From contig NZ_FXUT01000004.1 in the NCBI RefSeq assembly GCF_900183385.1, positions 1-64,000 on the forward strand: DNA of 64,000 nt, given 5' to 3'. This document shows positions 16,957-27,345 of this stretch, piece by piece (position 1 is the first letter of the stretch; every line of letters begins with the position of its first letter). The stretch comes from Listeria costaricensis (GTDB lineage: Bacteria; Bacillota; Bacilli; Lactobacillales; Listeriaceae). Both the position numbers and the translations under genes were made by a program. The notes beneath the pieces were generated by a model. It had not been told where the DNA came from and did no database searches. It saw nothing but the letters and a program-made list of their open reading frames with translations.

Positions 16957-17554
16957 AATTCCGATACCTCCTCTTTAATATTTTATACGTGACTGGGTGG
17001 ATGGTAAGCACCTGATAAACAGACCCTAACATGATTAATGTTTTCATCTCTGCGACTGGTATTAGCACTGTAACTCCCATTAAAATCACAGTACTAATAA
17101 TCGCTTTTCTCTTTAATTTTTTTCGTTCTTGTTCACCAACAAGTGGCAGACTTTCCGTATCTGCCGGAGCATACCCTATCATACAGAGCAGCACAATTGT
17201 GAAAACAATGAGCACAACTAAATTATTGCTAGGAACATGTTGAAATAATAATGGTCCAGCAACAAACATTGCCAAACTGACAATCGTGCAGGCAACGCTA
17301 GACTTCGCATGCAAGCCGAACGAATAGCGCCTTAAGACCAAATAGCCCACATGCGTCAAAAGGGTTTGAAAAAATAAACCGAAAAGTAGGGACGCACCGT
17401 AGACGATTGCGAGTTTCGAGCCATTGATGATCATAATTTCAAGACCATACTTTACCTTCAAGTAGCCTTCTTCATCATCTATCCATCTTTCCTTAGAAAT
17501 GATTCGGTCAGCCAATCTTTCCGAAAAAGCAACTTTTTCACTTGCGCTGTTCAA
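16940..17554 (-). CDS. agrB: AgrB, membrane endopeptidase processing AgrD
   Basis: This encodes 204 residues from a TTG at 17554. A longer ORF starts at an ATG five codons upstream, but the best SD (GGAGGTGG) lies inside that extension, so TTG is preferred. The protein has several membrane helices and the catalytic pair of the C43-type peptidase: His in RRYSFGLHAKSSVAC and Cys seven residues later. It cleaves the AgrD tail and forms the thiolactone. It is the first gene of agrBDCA. The flanking insertion at 17.8-21.1 kb separates it from rpsR. Confidence 0.95.
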   Translation of the reverse strand: MNSASEKVAFSERLADRIISKERWIDDEEGYLKVKYGLEIMIINGSKLAIVYGASLLFGLFFQTLLTHVGYLVLRRYSFGLHAKSSVACTIVSLAMFVAGPLLFQHVPSNNLVVLIVFTIVLLCMIGYAPADTESLPLVGEQERKKLKRKAIISTVILMGVTVLIPVAEMKTLIMLGSVYQVLTIHPVTYKILKRRYRNYEIYE

Positions 17555-17775
17555 TGAATCCACCTCCATTACTAGTTTACAATGAATTTCACATCAAAAA
17601 CAAAAAATGTAACGAAATGCCCATTTTTTGTCATAAACGACCAAAATTGTATCTTTTTATCGAATTTTAGTATTGTTTTCAGAATTTTTATCTTGGTAAT
17701 TACGGATTCTTCCCAGTTCTTTCCGACTAAATAATCAGATTTTTTAACCTAGAAAGCAACGTTGAAATGCCGCTT

Positions 17776-18561
17776 TCATTGCAAAAGAATTTGCCAACCA
17801 TTCACAAGATTTAAACCCAAGACTAGCAAAATAACTCCACGATATATGACCAGCACTCGTTGCTCGGAAAAAACATGATTCAGTTTCCCGCCTACTGCGC
17901 CACCCAAAATAGCTGCTGGAATAATCCATAAAAGTATTGTTAGATCAAATGAAGTATATCCTACCGATATTCCAGTCATCACTAACTTTGCTAATTGCGA
18001 AAAGAAAATAATGATAATCGAATAAATCGTAGCTTCTTTAAAAGTGAAACTAAACAGCCACACAATTAACATAACGTTAAGTGGACCCCCGCCAATTCCT
18101 AGTAATGATGAAAGGAAGCCTAAAAAAAGCCCCGCAAAAAAATACCAAAAAACGCTTGTCATACCCAGTGATCTCACATTACCTTTCGTAAACAGCAATA
18201 TGACAATCAACATAACAACCATAAGAACGATTTGGATCAATTGTACATTCTGATCATTTTCAAATAAAGCAAGCAAATTTTCAAACAACGCATTGCCTAA
18301 CGCCCCACCAACGATCGAACTGATTGACAAGCACACTGCGGGTTTCATCCGAATCGGAACATGGTTTAAATATTGCTGAGTTGTTGAGACAAGTGACATT
18401 GTAAAAACTGCAACACTAGAATAGAAAGAAATCTCCAAAACACTATGGAAGCCTAGTGCATCAAATATTGGTTTAATAAGGATGCCGCCACCCATTCCCG
18501 AAATAGCCCCCACGGCATTTGCACAGAATACTACAACAAAATAGATTAAACCCACCATCAA
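17776..18561 (-). CDS. TauE/SafE-type sulfite/sulfonate exporter
   Basis: This encodes 261 residues with about eight membrane segments and the two inverted glycine-rich repeats of the family (GAISGMGGGILIKPIF near residue 18, SSLLGIGGGPLNVMLIVWLF near residue 150). Its start overlaps the stop of the maturase gene by 4 bp. Family members export sulfite, sulfate or sulfonates or related anions. With the sulfatase upstream, export of released sulfate or sulfite is a reasonable inference. The substrate is not proven. Confidence 0.8.
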   Translation of the reverse strand: MMVGLIYFVVVFCANAVGAISGMGGGILIKPIFDALGFHSVLEISFYSSVAVFTMSLVSTTQQYLNHVPIRMKPAVCLSISSIVGGALGNALFENLLALFENDQNVQLIQIVLMVVMLIVILLFTKGNVRSLGMTSVFWYFFAGLFLGFLSSLLGIGGGPLNVMLIVWLFSFTFKEATIYSIIIIFFSQLAKLVMTGISVGYTSFDLTILLWIIPAAILGGAVGGKLNHVFSEQRVLVIYRGVILLVLGLNLVNGWQILLQ

Positions 18562-19670
18562 TAATATTCACCCGCAAGTTTCAATGCCTCTGAATAAATC
18601 TCGCTCCCTTTCACCTGTAGAAAGTCTCGATAACCGCAATATGAGTGGTCTTTATTTAGGTACATTGAATAGCGCATTCGTTTACACCCACCATGGCAAA
18701 AGTTCACAAACTCACATTTTTGACAATAATCCGGTAACTCCTCAGCCTGTATAAAGCAACGAAGCTCCGTTTTGCTAAACATGTCGGATATTTTCTCTTC
18801 CAAAATATTTCCCAGACAATATTCATCCAGCACAAAAAAGTCACACGGATACACATTTCCATTTGCTTCAATCACAAAATGAGGCTGACACTGTCCATTC
18901 ATTCCACAAGCGGAAGGCCGACCTGTCAACATTTGCTGGAAAAGATTGTCAAACAGATTCACACTGATAAAATGTCCTCTCTGAAGCTCCTTCTTCCATA
19001 AAGAAAAGAACTGCTTGTAAAAAGACGCAAACTGTTCTGGTAACAGCGCATAATCAGATGGTTGGTCCGAATCAAGCTCTGCCAGACATGGAATAAATTG
19101 AATAAATTCGATTTTCTCTTCAAGCAAGAATTTAAAAACCCGCTGCGGATTTTTAGCCACCTGTTTTGTAAGTACACACAAAATATTAAAATCTACCTTC
19201 TGCCTTTCTAAAAGTCTTTTTGCCCGAGCTACCTGTTCATAAGTGCCCATACCTTTTGTATTCACCCGGTTCAAATTATGAAAATGAGCCCCGCCATCAA
19301 TCGAAAGACCTACCAAAAATTGATTTTCTTTAAAAAAGCGACACCATTCTTTATCTAGCAACAAGCCATTGGTTTGAATCGTATACTGAACCCGAACTTG
19401 AAGTAGTTTTTCTTGAACATACTGAACAAAAAAGCGGAAAAATGAAATCCCTGCTAATGTGGGTTCTCCTCCCTGAAAAGCAAAAATCATCTCATCGCCA
19501 GCTTCTAAATCCTCACTGACTTGATCAATCAATTTTCGCGCAGTCATTTGATCCATTCGACCAAATGAAGAAACCTCTCGCATACTGCTCACATCGGCAT
19601 AAAAACAATATTTGCAACGAATATTACACAACGAAGAAGCCGGCTTGATCAAAACAGATAATCTCTTCAT
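18558..19670 (-). CDS. Anaerobic sulfatase-maturating enzyme (radical SAM/SPASM)
   Basis: This encodes 370 residues. The radical-SAM cluster motif CNIRCKYC (CxxxCxxC) is at residues about 15-22, with FAFQGGEPTLAG following. A SPASM domain has a set of later cysteines (CGMNGQC, PCDFF, PDYCQKCEFVNFCHGGC) for two auxiliary 4Fe-4S clusters. Enzymes of this type oxidise the active-site Cys or Ser of sulfatases to formylglycine. The gene overlaps both the upstream sulfatase (4 bp) and the downstream exporter, which makes the sulfatase its obvious client. Confidence 0.92.
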   Translation of the reverse strand: MKRLSVLIKPASSLCNIRCKYCFYADVSSMREVSSFGRMDQMTARKLIDQVSEDLEAGDEMIFAFQGGEPTLAGISFFRFFVQYVQEKLLQVRVQYTIQTNGLLLDKEWCRFFKENQFLVGLSIDGGAHFHNLNRVNTKGMGTYEQVARAKRLLERQKVDFNILCVLTKQVAKNPQRVFKFLLEEKIEFIQFIPCLAELDSDQPSDYALLPEQFASFYKQFFSLWKKELQRGHFISVNLFDNLFQQMLTGRPSACGMNGQCQPHFVIEANGNVYPCDFFVLDEYCLGNILEEKISDMFSKTELRCFIQAEELPDYCQKCEFVNFCHGGCKRMRYSMYLNKDHSYCGYRDFLQVKGSEIYSEALKLAGEYY

Positions 19671-21127
19671 TTGAATTCCTCCGGGTGCCTATCTATGAGC
19701 TTTTGCGCCAATTGTTCCCGCCCTGTCTTCCGCAATCGTTCGACATACATGGGCAAATGACCTTTTGCATGGTAGGGGCCACCTTCTTTCATTACCGTCC
19801 AAAGAGGATCATTATCAAAGGACATCGTGGTCATTTGTTCATCATGCCACTCATTTAAGTAATAAACTGCCTCTTTGCACACTTCTGGATATGCTTGAGC
19901 TAGATTCTTTTGCTCATGTGGATCGTTTTCTAGGTCAAACAACATTTCCTTATCAAACAAATGGTAGCCGTCATGGTAGGTTCGTATATAAAGCCAATTT
20001 TCAAATCTGACACTTCTTTGGCAGACATGCGCACATTGTGAAACAATCAAGTAATCGCGGCCATTTTCTACGCTATGCTTGATTGTTTCTGCATAGCTTT
20101 GTCCATCCCAATGACTGCGCTTTTCTTGACCAAGCAAATCAGCCAACGTAGGCAGTAGATCCAAACTATAATGAAAAGCATGATCAACTGTTCTACCATG
20201 CCTGCCCGGCCAACGAATGATCATTGGAATCCGGCAAGTCCCCTGATCAGCAGTTCCATGTTCCCCGTAAATTCCTAATTCTCCAATGTTCTCTCCATGA
20301 TCTGCAGTAATAATTATCGCTGTATCTTCCAAAACCCCTTGCTCCGCCAGTAGATTTAAGATTTTACCAATCTGCTCATCCGCATATCTGATGCCACAAT
20401 CATAACCATCAAACATCCTTTTCATATCCGTCATAGTTTCAATCTTTGTCGGATAACGTGGAAATTGAGGCAGGGGGTTGCTCCAATACATATCAATTTC
20501 ATGTATACTATGCGGACCAACCACATCTCGATGCTTTTCGAGCACATCTTCCGTCATCCATCTTGGCAACGGCACATCTTTGAAAGGGTTTCCAAATTTT
20601 TCCGGCGTTCGATAAGGCGTATGCGGATCCCAATAGTTCACGTATAGACACCAGTCATCTTGCTCACCATGACGTTCAAGCCAGTCCGTCACAACAGGCG
20701 TCACCTGCTCTGCTTCCTCCATACCACAATCACCAGTATTGTAGATTTCATTAAATCCCGCATTAAAGGCCCAAGACGAGTGACGTTCTGGAAACGGACT
20801 AATCAACGCCGTCTTCAAACCAGCTCCTCTAAGTAGCCCTGCTAAGCTCCCTGTAGCCAGGCGGTCTTGAAAATTCCGTGCCTCTCCTTCCAAGCGTAAA
20901 TCTGCGGCCACACCCCCATGCCCGACCACCCCATTATGAATACCAAACTGTCCAGTCATTAAAGCCGTCCTAGACGGTAAACACGGTGCATCTGATGTAT
21001 AATAATTCTCAAAACGCATGCCTTCTTCTGCAATCCTGTCAATATTCGGAGATGTGTCACGTTCATACCCATAACAACCCAAGTGATCAGCTTTCATTGA
21101 ATCGATGTCTAAAATAAGAAGTCTCAA
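19667..21127 (-). CDS. Cys-type sulfatase
   Basis: This encodes 486 residues from a TTG start with an upstream GAAAGGTCGGGA. Sulfatase hallmarks are clear: a metal-binding N-terminus (LLILDIDSMKADHLGCYGY), the formylglycine motif APCLPSRTALMTGQ (C-x-P-S-R, Cys type), a His-containing NYWDPHTPY segment and TADHGENIGELGIYGEHG. There is no signal peptide, so it should act inside the cell on an imported sulfate ester. It is the first gene of an overlapping three-gene operon with its maturase and a TauE-like exporter. Substrate is unknown. Confidence 0.92.
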   Translation of the reverse strand: MRLLILDIDSMKADHLGCYGYERDTSPNIDRIAEEGMRFENYYTSDAPCLPSRTALMTGQFGIHNGVVGHGGVAADLRLEGEARNFQDRLATGSLAGLLRGAGLKTALISPFPERHSSWAFNAGFNEIYNTGDCGMEEAEQVTPVVTDWLERHGEQDDWCLYVNYWDPHTPYRTPEKFGNPFKDVPLPRWMTEDVLEKHRDVVGPHSIHEIDMYWSNPLPQFPRYPTKIETMTDMKRMFDGYDCGIRYADEQIGKILNLLAEQGVLEDTAIIITADHGENIGELGIYGEHGTADQGTCRIPMIIRWPGRHGRTVDHAFHYSLDLLPTLADLLGQEKRSHWDGQSYAETIKHSVENGRDYLIVSQCAHVCQRSVRFENWLYIRTYHDGYHLFDKEMLFDLENDPHEQKNLAQAYPEVCKEAVYYLNEWHDEQMTTMSFDNDPLWTVMKEGGPYHAKGHLPMYVERLRKTGREQLAQKLIDRHPEEFK

Positions 21128-21210
21128 TCTTTTCCCGACCTTTCGTTATTATTCGAAACGTTTATACAAAAAAAGAATAGCACTATTTAGTAGGCAATTC
21201 AAGATATAGA

Positions 21211-21253
21211 AAAAAGCAGGACCCTTCGATGAAAGCTCGAAAAGTCCTGCTTG
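21211..21253 (-). terminator. Terminator of rpsF-ssb-rpsR
   Basis: On the minus strand CAAGCAGGAC pairs with GTCCTGCTTTTTTC, just past the rpsR stop. Confidence 0.75.
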
Positions 21254-21263
21254 AAATAATCAA

Positions 21264-21503
21264 TTATTTTTCGTCTGCAACAAATGGAAGCAATGCCATT
21301 TGACGAGCGCGTTTAATCGCAACAGTTAATTTACGTTGGTATTTAGCGCTTGTACCAGTTACACGACGAGGTAAGATTTTACCGCGTTCGGAAACGAATT
21401 TTTTAAGAAGCTCTACATCTTTATAGTCGATGTGAGTGATTCCGTTTGCTGTAAAATAACAAACTTTTTTCCGACGGCGTCCGCCTCTACGTCCTCCAGC
21501 CAT
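21264..21503 (-). CDS. rpsR: 30S ribosomal protein S18
   Basis: This encodes 79 residues starting [17 protein letters not shown], preceded by SD GGAGG; the longer open frame upstream is non-coding. It has the conserved S18 core ([34 protein letters not shown]). It binds S6 and the 16S central domain. It is the last gene of the rpsF-ssb-rpsR operon. Confidence 0.98.
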   Translation of the reverse strand: MAGGRRGGRRRKKVCYFTANGITHIDYKDVELLKKFVSERGKILPRRVTGTSAKYQRKLTVAIKRARQMALLPFVADEK

Positions 21504-21559
21504 GTGTTTCTCCTCCTCTACTATTAAATCGTTCCGGGTTTTCCGCAAATATCCACTGC

Positions 21560-22090
21560 TTAGAATGGCAGATCGTCATCAGAAATGTCGATCGGCTTAC
21601 CATCGCTGGCAAATGGATCATTGTTTTGCTGGAACCCTTGAGATGGAGTTTGTTGCTGGTTCTGGTTCTGACCATAGCCGCCATTAGAACTAGGTGCACC
21701 CTGGTTGTAACCACCGCCATAGCCGCCTCCCGCATTTGCCTGATAGCCATTTCCGCCACCATTGTTTGCGTTTTTCGGCTCCAAGAACTGAACGCTTTCA
21801 GCAACTACTTCTGTCACATAGACACGTTTTCCATCTTGACCTTCATAATTACGCGTTTGGACACGGCCATCAACACCCGCAAGACTTCCCTTACGAAGGA
21901 AATTTGCTACGTTTTCTGCCGGTTTACGCCAGACGACACAATTGATAAAGTCGGCTTCCCGTTCGCCTTGTTGATTCGTAAAAGTACGATTAACTGCTAA
22001 TGTGAAAGTTGCTACCGCCACACCAGCTGGCGTATAACGAAGCTCAGGGTCTTTTGTCAAACGGCCTACTAAAACTACACGGTTCATCAT
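21560..22090 (-). CDS. ssb: Single-stranded DNA-binding protein
   Basis: This encodes 176 residues starting [19 protein letters not shown]. The ORF extends seven codons further upstream, but GGAGG at about 10 bp sets this start. The N-terminal OB-fold (to about residue 110) is followed by a Gly/Asn/Gln-rich linker and the acidic partner-binding tail DISDDDLPF. It protects single-stranded DNA and recruits repair and replication proteins. It sits between rpsF and rpsR as in other Firmicutes. Confidence 0.98.
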   Translation of the reverse strand: MMNRVVLVGRLTKDPELRYTPAGVAVATFTLAVNRTFTNQQGEREADFINCVVWRKPAENVANFLRKGSLAGVDGRVQTRNYEGQDGKRVYVTEVVAESVQFLEPKNANNGGGNGYQANAGGGYGGGYNQGAPSSNGGYGQNQNQQQTPSQGFQQNNDPFASDGKPIDISDDDLPF

Positions 22091-22147
22091 GCAGAACCAA
22101 CCTCCTCTCAATTTGTAAAATCAAGGTCTCTCGCCTTGAATAAATTC

Positions 22148-22441
22148 TTAGTCTTCTTCTTTAACAACGATATGACGCATAATGCCGTCAGTGATTTTTG
22201 CTAAACGGTCGAATTCATTGATCGAATCTGCATTTTCAGCAGAGATTTTCACGATGTGGTAAAATCCTTCACGGAAGTCTTGGATTTCATAAGCCAAGCG
22301 ACGTTTACCCCATTCTTTCGATTCGATGATCTCCGCACCATTATCAGTTAGGATTCCGTCAAAACGCTCAACTAGCGCTTTCTTTTCGTCCTCTTCGATA
22401 TTCGGGCGGATGATGTACATGATTTCGTACTTTCTTGCCAT
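22148..22441 (-). CDS. rpsF: 30S ribosomal protein S6
   Basis: This encodes 97 residues starting [13 protein letters not shown], with SD GGAGG 9 bp upstream; the 35-codon upstream extension of the frame is leader RNA, not protein. The S6 fold elements ([21 protein letters not shown]) are present. It is the first gene of rpsF-ssb-rpsR with a consensus promoter at 22578-22606 and a leader of about 130 nt that may carry the autoregulatory S6:S18 binding structure. Confidence 0.98.
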   Translation of the reverse strand: MARKYEIMYIIRPNIEEDEKKALVERFDGILTDNGAEIIESKEWGKRRLAYEIQDFREGFYHIVKISAENADSINEFDRLAKITDGIMRHIVVKEED

Positions 22442-22577
22442 CTCTTTACACCTCCTTGTGGTCTTAGCGGCTCTGATACAACTGAAACCAGCCATATCCC
22501 TAACCTTCCGGGAGCCTTTCGCCCATTTCCAGTTAGAATCGAGCAAGGAATAATTTATAATTACTCACAATAAGTTA

Positions 22578-22606
22578 TTATACCACAGCCTTTTTCGAGC
22601 TTCAAT
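22578..22606 (-). promoter_or_regulatory. rpsF operon promoter
   Basis: On the minus strand TTGAAG (22601-22606), a 17-bp spacer and TATAAT (22578-22583). Confidence 0.8.
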
Positions 22607-22743
22607 CATTTCGTGAAATTATTTTGATATAGCTGTGATGTGTTTACTATACCACAGGAATATTGGTGTCACAATGCTTTTCCGCAAAGTTAAGCAAACT
22701 TCTATTTATTGGATTTTTCTGCCGGAAAATGAGCCTAAAATTC

Positions 22744-23970
22744 CTATTTCCCTCGATAAATTGGCATCGTCATACATCTTGGACCGCCTCTTCCTCTTGA
22801 TAACTCTGAACTGATCACTTCATGAACCTTGATGCCATGTTCGCGCAGCAGCCGATTTGATACCTGATTCCGATCGTAAGTGATAACTTCTCCGGGAGCA
22901 ATAGCAAGTGTGTTGGCTCCGTCATTCCATTGTTCTCGCGCCGAAGCAATCGCGTCTTCTCCACCACAAGGAATCAGGTCAATCTCCGGCACATGCAAAA
23001 GTTCTTTTAAAAGCTGCTCAAAATCTCGCCGGATATGTATATTCAAATCATTCGTCTGCTCATCCCACTGTAAAACATAAGCGTTCAACTCACCCGTTGC
23101 TGATAAAATTTTCGGATGAATCGTAAACTGAGCCTCATTGACCATCGTAAAAACAGTATCCAGGTGCATAAAAGCCCGCGTTTCAGGAATTTCCAAAGCG
23201 ATTACCTGCTTGATGTCACCATTTTGAATAAATAAATTGCGCGCCAGCTGTTCAATCGCTCGGGCATCCGTTCTTTCTGAAACCCCGATTAAAAGGGTTC
23301 CCTGATTCAGCACCAGTTCATCCCCACCTTCAAGTGAATGCGGCATGTTGCGGTCCAGCCAGACAGGTGGAGGATTCTGCGTGAAAGACGGATGATTTTT
23401 CAAGATAAAAGAAATAAAATAAGATTCTCTTCGCCTAGCCGGTTGGAACATCGGATTGATGGAAATTCCATGACCGATAACGGCCGCCGGATCCCGTGTG
23501 AAGTAGAGATTGGGGAGTGGATCAAGATAAAACGGATAGGGCTGCTCCATCATTTCATCAAGATGGACACGCTTTTGCGCCGGTAATTCATCTTTCCGAA
23601 CCCCCGTCATGACCTTTTCAATCAACTGCTCATTATTTAAAACAAGCAGATACTCTTTCAAATGCTGCGCCGCGTCGCCGTGCTGATTAGCCTCACGGAT
23701 CACCTCATCCAGAAACTGCTCGCGTTTTCCGGAATACTCGATAGCCTCTGCCACAAGCTTTTCAAGATACAACACTTCCGCTCCATTGTCCTGCAAAGTT
23801 TTCACAAAAAAATCATGCTCTTTTTGAATGATTGGCAAAAATGGGATGTCATCAAAAAGCAGCTCCTTCAAATAATCTGGCGTCAAATTTTCCAATTCCC
23901 GCCCTGGTCTTTTCACAATAACTTTTCTTAAAGTGTCAATTTCCGAATGAATATTGAATACTGGTTTCAT
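22744..23970 (-). CDS. arcA: Arginine deiminase
   Basis: This encodes 408 residues, full length. It hydrolyses arginine to citrulline and ammonia, the first step of the deiminase pathway used for acid resistance and ATP supply. Visible motifs are [41 protein letters not shown] (catalytic His) and the C-terminal catalytic Cys in [15 protein letters not shown]. It is monocistronic here, apart from arcB/arcC, and located beside rpsF as in Listeria. Confidence 0.98.
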   Translation of the reverse strand: MKPVFNIHSEIDTLRKVIVKRPGRELENLTPDYLKELLFDDIPFLPIIQKEHDFFVKTLQDNGAEVLYLEKLVAEAIEYSGKREQFLDEVIREANQHGDAAQHLKEYLLVLNNEQLIEKVMTGVRKDELPAQKRVHLDEMMEQPYPFYLDPLPNLYFTRDPAAVIGHGISINPMFQPARRRESYFISFILKNHPSFTQNPPPVWLDRNMPHSLEGGDELVLNQGTLLIGVSERTDARAIEQLARNLFIQNGDIKQVIALEIPETRAFMHLDTVFTMVNEAQFTIHPKILSATGELNAYVLQWDEQTNDLNIHIRRDFEQLLKELLHVPEIDLIPCGGEDAIASAREQWNDGANTLAIAPGEVITYDRNQVSNRLLREHGIKVHEVISSELSRGRGGPRCMTMPIYRGK

Positions 23971-24091
23971 TCCATCTCACATCCTTTCTACATTAGTACC
24001 CTATTTTTTCTCTTTCATACGAAAAAAACGGGAAGAAAAGCGCTTTATACTATGGTAAAATATCAATGAAATTATTTTAGGAGGACAGTAC

Positions 24092-24625
24092 TTGAAAACC
24101 AAATATCTCTTCATCATACTAATGGGTTGCATCCTTTCTACAACGTTATTTGTTGTTTTTAAAAACCCTGCCCCCGAAACTGAAAAGACGCAAATTTCAC
24201 CTGAGACTGTCCAGAACCTCTTTTCAGAAAAAAACATTGATATTCAACCAGCAAACATCCATGTAGAAGGTGACCAACTTGAAATCATCATTCCGTTTTC
24301 ACTAAGCCCGATTTTGACGCGGCAACTCTATGCAATGGAAGAAATTGACGTCAAACTAGCGGTTCCAAAAGAAATCGCACAATACTCATCTCTAAAAGAT
24401 TCGACATTACTTTTAAGCGATAACAAATATTATACCCTTTCAAATAACCAGCGCGTCTGCGTTTTCAACCTACCGCTGAAAAAAGAGCTGGATCCCAAGA
24501 AAGTAGCAGCTTCCATTGCCCAATCTTCCCCACAATTTGATCTGACATTCATTCAAGCAGGCCAGGACATCACAGTAGCTCACTTTTCAGACATCGATGG
24601 GAAGATAGCAACGAAAAAGAGCTGA
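24092..24625 (+). CDS. Secreted or membrane-anchored hypothetical protein
   Basis: This encodes 177 residues from a TTG start with SD AGGAGG. The N-terminal helix KTKYLFIILMGCILSTTLFVVF is a signal anchor or signal peptide (a Cys lies in its middle but there is no good lipobox). The mature part is mixed alpha/beta, with SLSPILTRQLYAMEEIDVKLAVPKEIAQY. I do not recognise a family. It is a single gene, closed by a very strong terminator. Confidence 0.6.
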   Translation: MKTKYLFIILMGCILSTTLFVVFKNPAPETEKTQISPETVQNLFSEKNIDIQPANIHVEGDQLEIIIPFSLSPILTRQLYAMEEIDVKLAVPKEIAQYSSLKDSTLLLSDNKYYTLSNNQRVCVFNLPLKKELDPKKVAASIAQSSPQFDLTFIQAGQDITVAHFSDIDGKIATKKS

Positions 24626-24644
24626 AATTCTTATTCAAAAATTG

Positions 24645-24707
24645 AAAGAACCAGTATTTTTGCAAAGTCATATAATGGTGAGCTTTCTGCAAAAATACTG
24701 GTTCTTT
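24645..24707. terminator. Strong bidirectional terminator
   Basis: AAAGAACCAGTATTTTTGCA and its reverse complement form a perfect 20-bp stem between convergent genes. Confidence 0.85.
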
Positions 24708-24723
24708 ATTTTATTACTGACCT

Positions 24724-26214
24724 TTAGTTATCATTTAAAGCAAATGGAATTAGATTCAACTGTGTGTCTTCAGGAACCTTATTAACTATACGGAATGTTT
24801 CAGTTTGATATTGATTAGGCTCTGGATCTGGCATATGGCAGAATTGAGGAAAAGGCAGTCGCATAATATTAATTGACTGAGCTCCTTTGTTCACCTGTTC
24901 ATGCAAATAATCTAATCTAGAACGATTTGTATGCCCATTAGCAAACATGATACCAGAATAACAAACTCCAAATGCAATATTAACTATTATCAAGAGCTTA
25001 ATAAACATTGAAAAATCAGCAGAGCTAAGTTCCTCAATCAAGTTCACACCCTCTCCAATGATTAGCACCATACATAAAAACGGAGCTAAAGCACATCTAG
25101 CACCATACGGACTAATTACTATAAATGGTGCGCTCATTAGAATGATTCCACTAATAAAATACAATACTTTAACTTTCATCATGCCTTTGAAAATAAAAAT
25201 AATCCCTATTATCAATGCAATAAAGTAAAGTACACTCAATAACGTAAATGCATCTTTGATAATGTTTATTTGCATGTAATCACTAAAGAAAACCTTAAAA
25301 CATACGATTAAAATACTGTACCCGATTAAAACGAGGCTTACTATATAACGCACAATCCAATTTACATTCTTATACATTAATAAACTAGATATAATAATAG
25401 CTAACAATAAAACAATCCATTGGTTATTTTCAAACAAAAAGTAATGCATGCTATTTGTATAAATATCAACAAGTTTTTGCATAAAACTTTGGCTTTGATC
25501 AATATTCCGATAACCATCACTATGTAGAAGAATATTCAAGTACGCACCATTTGTAAACATCAGTAAACTACCTAAAATAGTTCCTACTAAATAGCTGATA
25601 TGCACTGCATAAATCTTTTTAAACCGTATATAGGCTATTATTATAACAAACACTGCAGTAAAGTTTGCGAATAATGAAACGTGTTCCACATTCAATTGTG
25701 TGAAAAAACCTAAAATCAAAATAAATATAGATAAATATTTTTTATAATATGGCTTTTCTTCGCCAAAAATGTTTTTTATTATAACTAGATAAATAAGAAG
25801 CAACACTAATGAAAAATTATAATTAACAAAACCAGCAACCCAACCAAATGTTTGTTTAAAAATATCTGTTGGGATAAGCATAAAGCATAAGAAAACGATT
25901 AGTATAGATAAAATACTTGTCCTTTTCTTATTTGAGATCAACTTTGCACTTAAAAAAATCAATGCTGTATTGACCACAGCCATAAACACTACCCTTATTC
26001 CAAAAAAGCGTGTTAGAATAACTTCTAGGCTATTACTTAAATAACGTCCATTATAATCTTTGTAAAAGCTCTCCAAACGATCAAGTCCCACCTGTGATCC
26101 CCACGTCCAATCATCACCTGTTAATGGAACATTATAAGCCATGAATAAATAAAATAAGAATATTAACCCCATAGCTAACAGAACACTTTTGTTTTCTTTC
26201 ATTTTTTTTAACAT
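24724..26214 (-). CDS. Polytopic membrane protein, putative GT-C-type glycosyltransferase (GtrC-like)
   Basis: This encodes 496 residues from the ATG at 26214 (SD AGGAG), rather than the longer frame. About eleven membrane helices are separated by short loops; an acidic DD-W motif (TGDDWTWGS) sits in the first outer loop, where GT-C enzymes carry their catalytic acid. It lies divergent to a polyprenyl-phosphate glycosyltransferase and a GtcA-type flippase, so it may transfer the flipped sugar to a wall polymer outside the cell. This is inferred from context; the family is not certain. The gene is markedly AT-rich. Confidence 0.55.
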   Translation of the reverse strand: MLKKMKENKSVLLAMGLIFLFYLFMAYNVPLTGDDWTWGSQVGLDRLESFYKDYNGRYLSNSLEVILTRFFGIRVVFMAVVNTALIFLSAKLISNKKRTSILSILIVFLCFMLIPTDIFKQTFGWVAGFVNYNFSLVLLLIYLVIIKNIFGEEKPYYKKYLSIFILILGFFTQLNVEHVSLFANFTAVFVIIIAYIRFKKIYAVHISYLVGTILGSLLMFTNGAYLNILLHSDGYRNIDQSQSFMQKLVDIYTNSMHYFLFENNQWIVLLLAIIISSLLMYKNVNWIVRYIVSLVLIGYSILIVCFKVFFSDYMQINIIKDAFTLLSVLYFIALIIGIIFIFKGMMKVKVLYFISGIILMSAPFIVISPYGARCALAPFLCMVLIIGEGVNLIEELSSADFSMFIKLLIIVNIAFGVCYSGIMFANGHTNRSRLDYLHEQVNKGAQSINIMRLPFPQFCHMPDPEPNQYQTETFRIVNKVPEDTQLNLIPFALNDN

Positions 26215-26383
26215 AAATTTCTCCTTTAATAATAAACATACTTTTAGTATACTATACATTTACTTTTAGAAATCACATTTTAAATAAAATTGGTCAAAAT
26301 TCACCTTGCCGCACCCTTTTAAAATAAGCCTTAATCTGTTATATTTAAGTAAAATTGAAAAAAATGAGGGTGTTTATTGAATC

Positions 26384-27345
26384 ATGAAATTAATAACAAT
26401 TTCCATCCCTGCGTATAATGAAGAGGAATCTATCTTACATCTTTATAGTGAAGTTACAAAAGTGATGGATAAGGTCAAAGAAATTATAATTTTGAACTCC
26501 TTTTCATTAACGATGGAAGTAAAGATCAAACTCTTAAATATATTAAAGAGATTCAATTAAAGGATGATCGAGTATCATTTGTAGATCTTTCAAGGAATTT
26601 CGGTAAAGAAGTTGCCATGGAAGCAGGTTTTGACTACGCAAAAGGAGACGCTGTTATTACCATGGATGCCGATTTGCAGCATCCTCCTGCGCTTATATTA
26701 GAGATGATAAAACTATGGGAGATTGGTTATGATGATGTTTACGCAAAAAGAAAACAGCGTGAGGGCGAATCATGGCTAAAAAAAGCTACTTCAAAATATT
26801 ACTATAAATTACTCCAGTCTATCTCAAAAATCCCGGTTTTGCCAGACACAGGTGATTATCGTCTATTAGATCGTAAATGTATTGAAGCTTTACGCCAACT
26901 TCGTGAATCTAACCGATATACAAAAGGGCTTTATAACTGGGTCGGTTTTAAAAAAGTAGAAGTGGAATTTGATGCAGCTCCTCGACACGCTGGCAAAACA
27001 AAGTGGAACTATAAGTCGCTTTTAAATTTGGCTTTAGAAGGTATTACTTCTTATACAACTGCGCCTCTTAGAATCTCAACTATTTTTGGGTTCTTTATTT
27101 CGCTTATCACTTTTATCTATGTCATCTATTTAATAATCAAGACCATTATTTTTGGTCCTGATGTAGACGGGTTCCCCTCCTTGATGATTGCTATCCTATT
27201 TTTAGGCGGCATACAATTAATTAGCATTGGAATTATTGGCGAATATCTTGGCCGAATCTTTAATGAAGTTAAAAATCGTCCGCTTTATTTTATTAATGAA
27301 TATCAAGGGAAGAAGAAAGAGGGTAACCAACATGAAGAAAATTAG
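26384..27345 (+). pseudogene. Polyprenyl-phosphate glycosyltransferase (GtrB/CsbB-like), frameshifted
   Basis: The gene starts MKLITISIPAYNEEESIL, a GT2 N-terminus, then loses frame after codon 33 (26480-26482). A missing base, probably A in GAAAAT, restores NYNFELLFINDGSKDQTL, DLSRNFGKEVAMEAG, VITMDADLQHPP (DxD region) and two C-terminal membrane helices. Intact it would have about 320 residues and make undecaprenyl-phosphate-sugar on the inner membrane face. It overlaps gtcA by 14 bp. A shorter internal start (26617) would lack the nucleotide-binding strand. True decay or sequence error cannot be separated here. Confidence 0.75.

Noticed and set aside
22442-22546. N-terminal extension of rpsF
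   Set aside because: S6 proteins start MARKYEI..., and a strong SD lies right before that ATG. The extension is leader RNA.
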